A DNA stretch of 64,000 nucleotides. It comes from Cyanodermella asteris. Lineage: Eukaryota > Ascomycota > Lecanoromycetes > Ostropales > Stictidaceae. Positions 53,787-63,666 of this stretch are shown piece after piece. The notes under the pieces were generated by a model. That model did not search any database. It was given only the letters and a program-made list of their open reading frames with translations, and was not told the DNA's origin. Both the position numbers and the translations under genes were made by a program. Each line of letters starts with the position of its first letter. Positions within the stretch are counted from its first letter, which is position 1. The stretch lies in NCBI GenBank assembly GCA_900618795.1, contig UYJD01000014.1:150224-214223 (forward strand), read 5' to 3'.

Positions 53787-54223
53787 AAAAGGAAAAGCGT
53801 CTCGTCTCTCTTCCAGCTTAGTGCGGCGCTCGCCCTCTCTCACTGTCGATTTTCTGTCCCGGTTCTTCCTGTCGAGCTCAACGCTACCCTGCAGCTTTTC
53901 GTCTTACCACGGTACTATCTGTACGCCCTGCTACTTTCCCATTCACAATTTCGTGTATAAGCTAGTCCCGAATCTTGAGATATACCTCCATTACCGACGA
54001 GCTCTGGTCATAGAAGCAGTCGGAGGAGCAGATCACCTTCCCCAGAATGCCTTCTAGTCTGTCCCGCCTTTCAATGTTCTCGCGATTTTCAACATGCCGA
54101 CAGCTTTTGCCGCATTTGGTGTCTGGCTCGGAACAAATCATGATGGCCGCGAGTCAGCATTATGCGTTTACCCGATCAGTGGCCAGTATGGACTTCTGCC
54201 TCGGGAGGTGTTCTATCTGAGCA
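53787..54223. other. Intergenic or decayed sequence
   Basis: No supported gene. Short hydrophobic peptides occur in several frames around 53860-53970 and may be eroded exons of the membrane-protein relic that follows. Confidence 0.4.
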
Positions 54224-54664
54224 TTGGCTTTATTGTGCTACCTTACCTACATCCTGGTCGTGGAATTTATTATCATCAAGACCCAAGTTGGACCAAACGC
54301 GACTGCCGCTACCGTCCCGTACAGTGAACAACTGAATGCTGTTGGTCAGTGGGCACCACCAGTCGTCGTCCTCCTAGTTCTGATTGCAGCTTTGGTCGAC
54401 TACTACAATGACAAGCAGGTTTCGGATTGGTCCAACCGGGGTAGACCGCCAAACCGCGAGCCAGAGGTGATCCCTTTGGTAGAGGTACCAGGCCGCGCAC
54501 TATCTGCAAGCCCAAGACCCGCTGTCAACGGTGCCTCATCTATGAGTCCAATGATCATTGCGTCGAGTCGACCAGGCCACCAGCGCAGCGAAGTGCTTTC
54601 GCTCGCACACCTCTCATGCCTCACGACGCACGAGGATGGTCATTACTGGCAAGATTCTAGGTAA
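54224..54664 (+). pseudogene. Possible membrane-protein 3' fragment
   Basis: An open frame of 146 codons without its own ATG context: it opens at a TTG directly after a stop. It holds two hydrophobic stretches, ALLCYLTYILVVEFIIIKTQ and GQWAPPVVVLLVLIAALV, then a polar tail with Pro, Arg and Ser. The pattern matches the C-terminal part of fungal multi-TM proteins, with the second helix preceded by the N-A-V-G-Q element often seen there. Upstream exons could not be assembled in frame, so it may be a relic or a gene with introns I misread. Confidence 0.35.
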
Positions 54665-55845
54665 GTGGTGTTTCGCGTTTGCGACGACATGTCATCATCC
54701 GGCGATACTCGGAAATGGCTTCGGACTCTGTATTCTGCATTCGGACGATGAGCAAGGAGGTAGGACATCAAATTTACTTGATGTATGCTAGATACACACA
54801 GGTGTGGAGCTCAATCAAATTTCCAGCAACCTATCAAGTTACTTCGCGACCTCGATGTTTTTAGTAAGAGTGACGGCTGTGCTCTTGAAAGGAACAAGGC
54901 TCGCGGTATAGTTGGGACGGAGAACAGAAAGCTCGAAGCGCTTTCATCCAGGACTATCGTTGAAGAGGACTACAACAGATCTGAGCCAACATCAAATATC
55001 ATTCTTCTCACAATCTGGGCTGCCGCGAGACGTTGCGCGTCCGTCTTCCGAACAGACTCGCGGAGGCATTAATATCATTGATTAATCAGAAAATTGCAAC
55101 GGCCCACGGCGACTCCCTCGGATTCTCGCGATCCCAACACTCCTCTCGGGACTTGGCATGGGTTCCTTTGAAAAATCTGCTCGGACTTTCTTTGTCATCC
55201 TGTAGAGGCTCAAATTCGTCAGAGGCGCGAACCAAGACCACCGGGCATGCGACAAGCGAGCGGAACCAAAAAAAAAATTATAAAAAAATTAAAAAATGCG
55301 ACCGGCAAGACTCAGTCGGGGCCCTGCGCTTCCGCTTACCAGCCAACAACAACCACAGTCGCTTGGCATACGTCTTCACTCTCGGCGCGAAGCGATCGGC
55401 AAGCCAACCGCAGCCACAACCGCACTCTGCGTGTTTCTAATTCGAGCCTCCAATGCCCATCTTGCACCGAAAGTGGTGTAGTCGAGCTCGTGTTTACACT
55501 TGCCATGGCATCTCTTCCGCCGGGCTTCTGTAGGGCGGTGCTCAGCGATGACTTGCCCGGTGCTGGAGTTTGCTTCGTCAGGCTCGGGCTGATCCCGCGT
55601 GATCCCTTTCATTGAAGCCTCGATTGGCTGGATGATGCTAACTTGGTCACTTTGATGATTACCTTCTTGGGCTTTGGCCGGATGCCGGCTCCCGTCGTGA
55701 TGATGACCGAGGTTGGTTTGCCGATATATATAACCATCTTGCCATCCCCGATACTCACAAACTTCTCATCATCAACATCTACACTACAATCACTTCCAAA
55801 ATAATACATCTGCTTCACAGCATAATCCCATACCAATCAACCAAA
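54665..55845. promoter_or_regulatory. Intergenic, promoter of secreted protein
   Basis: A 1.2-kb stretch without a supported gene. It has an A-rich tract at about 55268-55296 and a strong TATA box (55724-55733) with an A/C-rich leader just before the start codon at 55846. Confidence 0.5.
55724..55733 (+). promoter_or_regulatory. TATA box (ATATATATAA)
   Basis: A strong TATA box 122 bp before the start codon at 55846, followed by a pyrimidine/CA-rich leader (TCATCAACATCTACACTACA). This is a textbook arrangement for a highly expressed fungal gene. Confidence 0.65.
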
Positions 55846-56295
55846 ATGCAGTACCTCAGCACCATCCTCCTCGGCGCCGCCGCCGCTTCCGCCGCCGCCG
55901 TCCCCCGCACCACAAACTTCCAAATCAACTACTTCTCCTTCTCCGGCACCCCTCACAGCGTCATGGCCTACTACGGCTTCAACGTCACCGACGGCAACTC
56001 GGCCGAGACGGCCTGCCACACCTCCAGCAACACCTCCCCGCAGATCACCACCTTCAACACCACCGGCTGCGAGGATCCCTCGTGGTCCTTTGCCTGGGAG
56101 CCCATCAGCAACAGCAACAGCAACAACACGCACTTGATCGTCACGCACTTGCCCGAGGGCGCGGACGCGAACGTCACCGCGTACAGGACTTTTACGCCGG
56201 ACGACATCAAGTTGCAGGAGGGCGTCACGCCCACGGGCAACGTTTATTACTTGTCGACGGATGGACAGACCAACTTCACCTTGACTGCAATCTAG
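55846..56295 (+). CDS. Small secreted protein, effector-like
   Basis: A 149-aa single-exon protein. Residues 1 to about 18 (MQYLSTILLGAAAASAAA) are a signal peptide, and a VPR site follows. The mature chain has two cysteines (TACHTSS, TGCEDPS) and six N-x-S/T sites, with strong bias to Thr, Asn and Ser, and reads like a beta-sandwich (NFQINYFSFSGTPHSVMAYY). Codon use is strongly C-ending, which with the TATA box and CAAC-type leader suggests high expression. No family is recognised. It is short, secreted and disulphide-bonded, as are many plant-associated fungal effectors or allergens. Confidence 0.82.
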   Translation: MQYLSTILLGAAAASAAAVPRTTNFQINYFSFSGTPHSVMAYYGFNVTDGNSAETACHTSSNTSPQITTFNTTGCEDPSWSFAWEPISNSNSNNTHLIVTHLPEGADANVTAYRTFTPDDIKLQEGVTPTGNVYYLSTDGQTNFTLTAI

Positions 56296-56543
56296 GGTGG
56301 TTTTGGGATTCATGATTTGATGACTGCATTTGAGCGAAATTGCATAACTGTACAGTACAACACAAGATGGGGATGGAGTATGGTGGTTGATACCGATCTT
56401 GCTGGTCTTGCTACTGAGCATGGAACCTTGCTTACGAACATGAGATGAAAACATCGTATAGCATCTGCAAGTCAATGAATGATTCAAAACAAATGCTCCG
56501 CCCATTCTCGCAATGCAACTCCATTTCAACGTACTCCAATGCA

Positions 56544-57486
56544 TCATCGCCCCGCAACCTGATTCAACACACCCCCATCCACCGCCAAAATCTCCCCGTT
56601 CACATATCTGTTTTTCGCCAAACTCAACACCGCCATGGCCATCTCCTCATCCTGCCCCGCCCGCTGCGCCGGGACCGGATGTCCCTTATCCAGCACCTTC
56701 TCGTCCGGCATATGACTCTTATTGCTCCCGTCGCTCTCCTTCATCGTCAACTCGCTCGGGAAATACCCCGGCGCAATCGAATTGACCCGCACGTGCACCT
56801 TCTCAAACTCGTTGCTCATCAGCTTGCTCAGGTGGACCGTCGCGCCCTTTGCCGCATTATACGCGAAATGTCCCTGAGAATCGCGCATGATGCCGGACAT
56901 GCTGCTGATGACGACGACGGACGCCGACAGGTGTCCGTGCGCGTCCGTGCCGCGCCGGAGCAGCGGCAGGAAGGCGAGCGTGGTGAAGTAGACGGCCGTC
57001 ACGTTCGTGTTGAAGACGTCGTTCCAGCCCTGCGCGTCTTCCTCGGCCCACAGTTTGTCCTTCAGCTCTTGGGCGTCGGTCTTGTCGGGAGGCGCTTTGG
57101 GGCCGGAGATGCCTGCGGCGGCGACGAGCAGGTCGAGGTGCGACTCCCTGGCTTCGAGGTCTTGGGCTAGTCTGGCGAGGTCGGGTTTGGATGTCACGTC
57201 GCAGGGCCCGATGGGGATGATTTGGCCGTGAGAGCCGTCGGTGGGACTGTGTTCTTTGGCGGCGCGCTCGAGCACGTCCATACGCCGGCCGGTTATGTAG
57301 ACTTTGGCGCCGTTGGCGGCGAGGGCTTGCGTGCACCTGGTATGGTCAGCTGGAACGTCTCGGTCTTGATGAACGGATGTGCTTGGATTACATGAGACCG
57401 ATGCCTGTGCCACCGCCCGTGACGAGGCAGACGAAGCCTTTCACTGAGAAGAGGTGCTCGGCACGGAGGTCTGCGGTAGATGCCAT
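56544..57486 (-). CDS. Short-chain dehydrogenase/reductase
   Basis: Exons 57486-57392 and 57336-56544 join to 295 aa; the GTAATC donor and CCAG acceptor restore GIGLMCTQALAANGA. Classical SDR features are present: the cofactor motif TGGGTGIG, VAAAGISG (the NNAG equivalent), the catalytic Ser in ISSMSGI, and Y-N-A-A-K for the YxxxK pair. VRVNSIAPGYFPSE and the C-terminal VDGG are also typical. The R in ITGRR after the second strand suggests NADPH use. The start at 57486 is preferred because the longer frame upstream is low-quality. The family acts on sugars, alcohols and polyketide intermediates; the substrate is open. Confidence 0.93.
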
Positions 57487-58099
57487 GATGGCGAAGATGG
57501 AGAGGGTCTTCGCCTCACGTGCTCGTCGTTGACTTCGTATATGACTTCGACGTGGTCGAATTCGCAACAAATTGATCGGAGTTAGGTTGTGGACGTGGTA
57601 AAGCTTGGAATCAGAGCTTTTCCACAATTCCACTGATGCTCAGGAACAGCGGGGTGGAGCATGGCAATTGAGCTTTGGCATCAGCCATCGTCGAGCTTTC
57701 GGCCGCTACGTCATGCCCTTCAACGCGATCTGGGGAAGCTCGCGCACCGTTCGACCAGCATCCGCGTGTCCGTAAACCCAGTCCATTTGTGACGCCTCGG
57801 CTTGCCTGAATGTCGTTTGGATGGAGATCTGTCTGCCGATTGGACAGTCCATGCTGGTGGTTCAAAGCCTTGATCTATTCTAAGACTGGTATAGCAGCCG
57901 GACGCGTCCTGACGCGCCCCTGATTGGGCACAGATAACCTTGTCTCTGACTTCCCACACCTCCATTACGCCCAGCATTACACTGAATTTGTGATTTGAAC
58001 TTCCATGTTCAGCATTCTCATTGTCCTAATTGAAATCAGCCAGCCTGTCGACGTTCTTTGACAGTTTGCGACGCAACGCGCCGCTTGCACCTGGTTACC
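57487..58099. other. Divergent intergenic region
   Basis: A 613-bp spacer between divergent starts of the SDR and the HhH-motif protein, so it contains both promoters. No element identified. Confidence 0.5.
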
Positions 58100-59167
58100 A
58101 TGAACAACCCCGACTTCGTCCTCACAAAATCGACCCTTCCCACAGCCTCCTCCCTCACGATCGAATCCCTCAGACACCTGAATGATCTCTACCCCAAAGT
58201 CCTCCTCGCCTCTCCACAGCAAAAGCGACACGAAGTCGCCCCCGAAGAACTACAGCGTCTCGACACCCTCCGCTACAGCACGATTCCAGAGTCCGTGAAA
58301 GAACGCAGGGGCGAATTAAGCGACGACAAAAACTTCGGACATCTGACAAAGGCCGAGCTTCAAGATCTCGTCGCATGGAAGCTAGCGAGAGGCGTATATC
58401 GACCAACTTTACCGAGTTTGATAGCTGGGAATAAAGAGGAGGATGTGGTTGAAGTCACGCGGCGGGCGTTCGCAAAGCACATCAACGGGATCAGAGGGAC
58501 AAATGGGTTCGACCACGAAAAGTCGGCACAGGAAGCGTTGAAGATGCTCTGTGAGCTCAGGGGGGTGGGGCCAGCAACGGCCAGTCTGCTGTTGAGCGTC
58601 GCATTTGCCGAATCGGTCCCGTTCTTTTCGGACGAGCTGTTCTATTGGACCGCCGCAACGAGCGATGGCGTGCAGTTGGAGAAGATCAAATACAATGCGA
58701 AAAAGTATTTACAGATATACAGGGAAACCGCCGCGATACGGCGGCGCCTCGAGGAAGGACGAGTGCAGAGGGAGCCCACAGAGGACAAGGAGCGCGTTGA
58801 CGACATCGAACGGGCGGCATATGTCGTTCAGAAGCTGCAGAACCCTGACATTTGGGCGGCGGTCTTTGAGAAGTCTGAGAATGGCCCACAAGCTGTCGCA
58901 AAGGAAGCAGGGCGAAAGAAGGCGAAATCAGAGAAACGCGCACCGGCTGATGGCGTTGCGGAGTTGGATGAAGCAAAGCCGCCGACGAACGAGCGGAAGG
59001 ACTTGAATGAGGAGGAGAAGGCGGAGGAAATAGAAGAAAAGAAGGAGATCTTGCTGGAGCATGGAGCGAAGGTCAAGAGTACGGGCAAGAAGACGGCGAA
59101 GAGGCCGAGAGAGGATGCGCCACCGCCGCGACGGTCGGGGCGAGCGAAGAGTAGAAAATTGGAATGA
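58100..59167 (+). CDS. HhH-motif protein with charged tail, unknown
   Basis: A 355-aa single-exon protein starting MNNPDFVLTK at 58100. The first ~200 residues are helical and contain LCELRGVGPATASLLLSVAF, a helix-hairpin-helix-like turn (L-R-G-V-G-P-A-T-A) as used by DNA glycosylases and other DNA-binding proteins, followed by VPFFSDELFYW. The catalytic Lys and Asp of HhH-GPD glycosylases are not evident. The last ~130 residues are highly charged: acidic/Lys runs, then KKTAKRPRED and RRSGRAKSRKLE, which look like nuclear localisation signals. The fold suggests nuclear DNA or chromatin work; this is inference. Confidence 0.78.
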   Translation: MNNPDFVLTKSTLPTASSLTIESLRHLNDLYPKVLLASPQQKRHEVAPEELQRLDTLRYSTIPESVKERRGELSDDKNFGHLTKAELQDLVAWKLARGVYRPTLPSLIAGNKEEDVVEVTRRAFAKHINGIRGTNGFDHEKSAQEALKMLCELRGVGPATASLLLSVAFAESVPFFSDELFYWTAATSDGVQLEKIKYNAKKYLQIYRETAAIRRRLEEGRVQREPTEDKERVDDIERAAYVVQKLQNPDIWAAVFEKSENGPQAVAKEAGRKKAKSEKRAPADGVAELDEAKPPTNERKDLNEEEKAEEIEEKKEILLEHGAKVKSTGKKTAKRPREDAPPPRRSGRAKSRKLE

Positions 59168-59673
59168 TAATTTGATGATATAAAGATTACGCGACATCTT
59201 GTGCTCATGTGTTAGCGCTCTTGTTTGGCATGTAGTGAAGCTGTGCATATCCTCGGTGCCAAAATGTATTTTCAGGTTGAAAATATTCGCCTGGCCAACT
59301 CGTTACAATTCATCAATCTGCAGGCACAACCATCTTAAAACAAGACCTTGTCATTCGTAATGATCTCCTGGCACCAAGTTCGTGCTCACTTCTTGATCTA
59401 TAGCATGTAAGCTATTCCGAAGTGAACGATGCGTAGACCGTCCTTTGTGTTGTCTGATCCACCACGAAATGTCAAAACGTCATCGATCGCGAACTCAACC
59501 CGCGGTCCAAGCTCCGTTCAGAGCTCTCTCTCTCTACCCAATGCAATTGGCGCGAGGGCCTTTTCTTCCCTCGAGCCAATGCGGTGTATTTTGTTGATGT
59601 GTATCTTCATGTTTGCATCCATGTCAACAGTTTGCTCTCAAGGCCACATTGCGGCTAGCTGCTAGCACTTGTC
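59168..59673. other. Intergenic region
   Basis: A 506-bp gap between two plus-strand genes, holding the promoter of the acyltransferase gene. Nothing else recognised. Confidence 0.5.
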
Positions 59674-61056
59674 ATGGATATTCTTACATCTTTGCTCCCA
59701 TCCTCGGAGCCTCGCCCTGGTCTACATCCACTACCCGGCACTGTACCTTTGACGTTCGAAGCAGCATTATGTCCACCATTGCTTTATTACATCGCAATTC
59801 TGTTCCTGCCTCCCGTCGACGGCAACCCGACCTCCTTAGTGCTCCTCCGCAACGTCCTGGCCCTGCTCTCCGGCCTCCTCTTCTTCCGCCTCCCACTGGC
59901 GTACTACGTCCCCTTCTCCGTCGGCCTGACCTACCAGCTCGCCCTCGTCGGCCTCTACGGCGGTTGCCGGGTCCTCGACGCCTTCTTCATATCCCCCTAC
60001 CTCTTCAAGCACATCCCGCGGCGCGTCACATACAAGCACGTCCCACGCACCGAGACCCCCGGCGCAGCCTCAAAATGCCATGCCACAGGGAACGAATCCT
60101 ACTTCGACGACGTCGTGGATAACATCCTCTACCGGCCCAAGTCCAACCCGGTGACTGAGATGGCGCGGACCGAGGACGGCTGGCCGCACTCGTGGTCCGA
60201 CCGCGCCAGCTGGGCGTTGGAGCTCGAACTCAGCATGCGCGGCGTGGGGTTTACGTGGACGACGGCCGATGTGCGACATACGAAGAAGACGTGGTTGCCC
60301 AGCGTTGCGAACCGCTGTCATTCGATTGCGGTGCATTGTTTGCCGATTATCGTTGCGAGCTTGACGTGGTTGCGCTGGGTGTATACGACGCGGCTGCACA
60401 TGCCAGGCGTCCCGGATTCGAAGGAGAGCTTTGATGCGTTGCCGTTGGGATATCAGTTGGCGACGACGGCGGCGTTGGGTGCGTTCCTGATGGCGGCGTT
60501 CAGTTTGGGCCATTCGGCGTTTGCGATTGTTTGTTCGCCCCTGCGGCCGCATCCGTTGGCGTATTTTCCCGCGCTGTATACGACGAGGGTGTGGAATTTG
60601 AAGAGCGTGAGAGGGTTTTGGTCGTGTGGTTGGCATCGGTTGTTTGCGAGGCTGTTCCTGGTTTATGGAGTTTGGCCTGGAGAGTTTGTGGAGCGCAAGT
60701 TGACGGGAAAGCGGAATGATGAGCCGGCTGATGTGGGAAAGGTCATTGGTGGATTCTTGAGCTCGGCGTTTGTCCATTCGTTTGCGGTCAGGACGGTCAT
60801 CGGAGGCGGGTGGAGTTGGAGCGAGGCGAGTGGAGAGGCCATATTCTTTGCGGAGAATGGCGTTGCGGTCGTGCTGGAAGAGGTCGTCAGACGGATGGTG
60901 CTGCGCTGGAGGAAAAGATCAGGAGCGCCGTTGGAGAAATGGTACGATGGGATCGTTGGGCGGATTTGGTGGACTGGCGTTCTCCTGATGACCGGTAGGA
61001 ACTTCGCCAGGGGTTGGGTCAAGGCTGGCTTGGTGAGAGAAATGAGTGGGCTGTAA
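59674..61056 (+). CDS. Wax-synthase-like membrane-bound acyltransferase
   Basis: A 460-aa single-exon protein with several TM segments (PPLLYYIAILFLPP; VLLRNVLALLSGLLFFRLPLA; SIAVHCLPIIVASLTWL). It belongs to the wax-synthase/MBOAT-related family of fungi. The diagnostic block is TTRVWNLKSVRGFWSCGWHR (FWSCGWHR at 315-322), followed by FLSSAFVHSFAVRT, where the His is the presumed catalytic residue. Family members transfer acyl groups to alcohols or secondary metabolites at the ER. Usual length is 350-450 aa, so it is complete. Codon use is GC-rich, like its neighbours. Substrate unknown. Confidence 0.88.
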   Translation: MDILTSLLPSSEPRPGLHPLPGTVPLTFEAALCPPLLYYIAILFLPPVDGNPTSLVLLRNVLALLSGLLFFRLPLAYYVPFSVGLTYQLALVGLYGGCRVLDAFFISPYLFKHIPRRVTYKHVPRTETPGAASKCHATGNESYFDDVVDNILYRPKSNPVTEMARTEDGWPHSWSDRASWALELELSMRGVGFTWTTADVRHTKKTWLPSVANRCHSIAVHCLPIIVASLTWLRWVYTTRLHMPGVPDSKESFDALPLGYQLATTAALGAFLMAAFSLGHSAFAIVCSPLRPHPLAYFPALYTTRVWNLKSVRGFWSCGWHRLFARLFLVYGVWPGEFVERKLTGKRNDEPADVGKVIGGFLSSAFVHSFAVRTVIGGGWSWSEASGEAIFFAENGVAVVLEEVVRRMVLRWRKRSGAPLEKWYDGIVGRIWWTGVLLMTGRNFARGWVKAGLVREMSGL

Positions 61057-61618
61057 ACTTCGTTCCAGGTATGTGGACACAGGTGCTAGGCCGTCGTTCT
61101 TGACACAAGGTGGTCCTGAGTGTTGTACCTCCGTTGACGATGGGACGTTCCCCCTAAATGAGTGTGGAGACACATGCACTGGGTAACGCAAAGCAAGGCC
61201 ACAAGTATAGGTGGAGGTACATTTGCAATAATAGTGTTAGCCGCTCATGTCATTACACTGTAATGTGTTCATGTATGTATTGATACGCACAAGCGTTCCA
61301 ATACTAATTACGTCTGAGCAGATTGAGCCGCTGTATTGTGGAACGAGGATTGCGGTAGCTAGATTCCCCTTTGTCTCGTATCACTTCTGATTGATCGTCG
61401 GATTTTCTCCGGTTCCGACTATCGGGGGCGCTGCGTGAACGGTGTTTGGATGATGTATAGAGTCGTGTATTCTTGCTAATCTCTAACCTATGCCCCCATT
61501 TATTCCTCTCCGCAGCCCGACTGCGTCATTTCTGGTGTCATTTGTAAAAGTATTTCCACAAATAAGCCCTGCTCAAGTCATGTCCGCCATTTCGGTCATG
61601 CACACCTCTGTTGCTCAA
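61057..61618. other. Intergenic region
   Basis: A 560-bp AT-richer stretch between convergent genes. A CATTACACTGTAATG inverted repeat occurs at about 61251-61265. No gene seen. Confidence 0.45.
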
Positions 61619-62056
61619 CTAATAGGTTAGGAATTGGCGATGCTGAGCTTTGCCTAGGGCGATGGCTTCACTCTGACTTTCTGTTGGAGTGTCAGCGATT
61701 CTCGCTTTTACTTGATCAGACTTCAGGCCCGCAAAGTTATTGCTCACATGACTATGGCTTGGTGCGCGGGTCTGGGTTGGGAACTCTGGCTCTCTTGAGT
61801 ATGATCCCTCGGTAAGATCGGTCTCTTTAACCGTCTCACGTTTCGTCCAGCACTCGCTGATTGGGTCAGTTTAAAGGTAGCATAGAACCCATTCCACTTG
61901 TACCCGAAAAACGCCGGCAGTTTCAACACCTTCGTTGGCGACTCTACCCCAATACCGGTTCGGATTTCTCTTGTCTTGCACGATATCGCCCGTAGAGTAA
62001 GGAGGACTCCGAGGTATTGGGTCGACTTTAAGCTTGCTATTAGGATCTGCGGACAT
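61619..62056 (-). CDS. Possible small two-exon protein, unknown
   Basis: Exon 62056-61904 encodes MSADPNSKLKVDPIPRSP, then YSTGDIVQDKRNPNRYWGRV up to GVFR. Removing a 51-bp candidate intron (61903-61853; donor GTACAA, CTGAC branch site, acceptor GCGAG) leads to a second open exon (61852-61619), giving 128 aa. The first exon reads like an SH3-like 'G-D-x-V... Y-x-G-R-V' beta strand pair. The second is hydrophilic, with many Ser, Glu and Gln residues. The weak donor is the main doubt; without splicing the frame stops at 62 codons. Unknown function. Confidence 0.35.
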
Positions 62057-62380
62057 GATTTTTTAGGATTGGAGAGGTTTCAACTTAATAGTCAGGGTAG
62101 CTTGATATGTCTTTGGACTGATGGGTACTACAGAAAGACATTGTAGCGGATCTAAGAGCATATTTAAAGTGCTTTTTGGAAGACTGATTCGCATCATGCT
62201 TATTAGTGAATCATGGTTTGTAGACACAACGTCTAACCTGCGTGTAATTCGTTTTCATGTGAATTGAGCAAAACAATTGTCAGTACATGGCCTGTCTGTC
62301 GGGCCGTTCGCTGCTGTCCAAGAACAAAACACGGAAGGTGAACCAAGAGATGCGTTTCCATTTGGCCAGCAAATGCATGC

Positions 62381-63666
62381 TTAAGACGATGGCGTCCCAG
62401 AGTTTGACACAAAAACTACCAACACCGCGCAATAGCTAAACGTGTCAGCTGTTGGACCCTGAGGAGCTTTGGTGCGTGACGTACCTAGCTGACGCTGCAA
62501 GTATTTCGTGACGACGAGCTGTCGTAAAAACAAATGACATGCTGGCGAAGAGCATCGTGGAAACGCAGAGAATCGGTAAGAGAAGTCGCAACGATCCCTG
62601 CGAGCCTGCTCTGTCCTGCACATACCGCATTACCCAGATTGGAATCAGTAATAGACCAAGAATGACACTGAGAATGAGCAGCGTCACAAAGCGAGTAAGT
62701 CTTTTCCGACTATATCGGCGGAGCGCGGGCGGTTCGTTGTCAAATTGCTTCGGCTGTCTCTACTGTCAGTCACAGCTGCGGTCACTACAATCAATTGTGA
62801 GAACAACTTGCCTTCGAAGTAAAGAGCCACTGTCCATGGATTAGCATCATTGTGGTCGGCTCTGGAACGTGGGCTTACTCTCATTGCGCGGTAAGGCAGT
62901 CCAAATATCGCGTTCTCAATGACACCATCGATCCAAGCGTCATCCTGCGCTCGTGAGCTGACACTGATAAGGTCATGTCGATGAAGGATGTACTGAGCGG
63001 CATTGCCCCTGAGAGGTGCCTCATCTCTCGACCCAACGATATTCCTTACAGACTTGAAATCTCTCGGTTCCGGTGTGTCCATCGCGATGAGCTTCTGGAA
63101 CTTCTCAATCAAGGTGCCTTTACTACGTCAGCTCCGAGCAGATTCGGGTGTATCACAGCATCCCTACTATATTCCAAGAACTTCATCTCAATCTCCTTGA
63201 GCAGCTTCGGCCTCGAATATGCTTGCGCGGAGCCCTTGACGTTATCACGATTAAGGTCAGCCTTCCTACTACTAAGGCACCGCTGTCCTTCGACGTCTTT
63301 CGAGTCCTGTTCGTCATACGAGCTCAGCCAGAACTCCAGGTCCACCAGCTCATCCTGCTTGTTCAAAAGCACCCTCGCTAACATCCAGTCAAACCGGCGA
63401 AAAAGAAGAAGACCTTTGTCTGTTGTCAGATGAGCAGCGAGACGTGGATATCCGACAGGGAAGGACTGCGCTCTCGGTGTGATGTATCTGTTGTTCCATT
63501 GTTCCTCTTCTGGGTCGTGGAAGTAGGTCTTGACGGTTTGGAATACAGCTACACGAGTCAGTCTGAGCTCTGCTACATTGGAAGTCTTGGACCCAACAAC
63601 ATTTGGCCTTCGCTTTGAGTGCAGTCCGACCGTGCACGCTGGCTGAAGATGGCAGTGGGGGATCAT
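62381..63666 (-). CDS. DUF6594 family membrane protein
   Basis: Exons 63666-63168, 63117-62879, 62753-62485 and 62435-62381 join to 353 aa, with all junctions in frame. The family start is seen in VGYPRLAAHLTTDKGLLLFRRF followed by RVLLNKQDELVDLE. The middle holds EPRDFKSVRNIV. The C-terminus has three hydrophobic segments: TLLILSVILGLLLIPIWVM, LLLPILCVSTMLFASMSFVF and YCAVLVVFV, after the conserved R-x-E-I-x-A-x-A element (HEILAASA). DUF6594 proteins are expanded in Pezizomycotina and have no known function. The 5' end is uncertain: residues before VGYPRL look poor, and more minus-strand coding may lie at 63700-63994. Confidence 0.75.

Noticed and set aside
60070-60777. 235-codon minus-strand frame inside the acyltransferase gene
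   Set aside because: Arg/Gln-rich antisense shadow; the plus-strand frame has wax-synthase motifs and TM segments.
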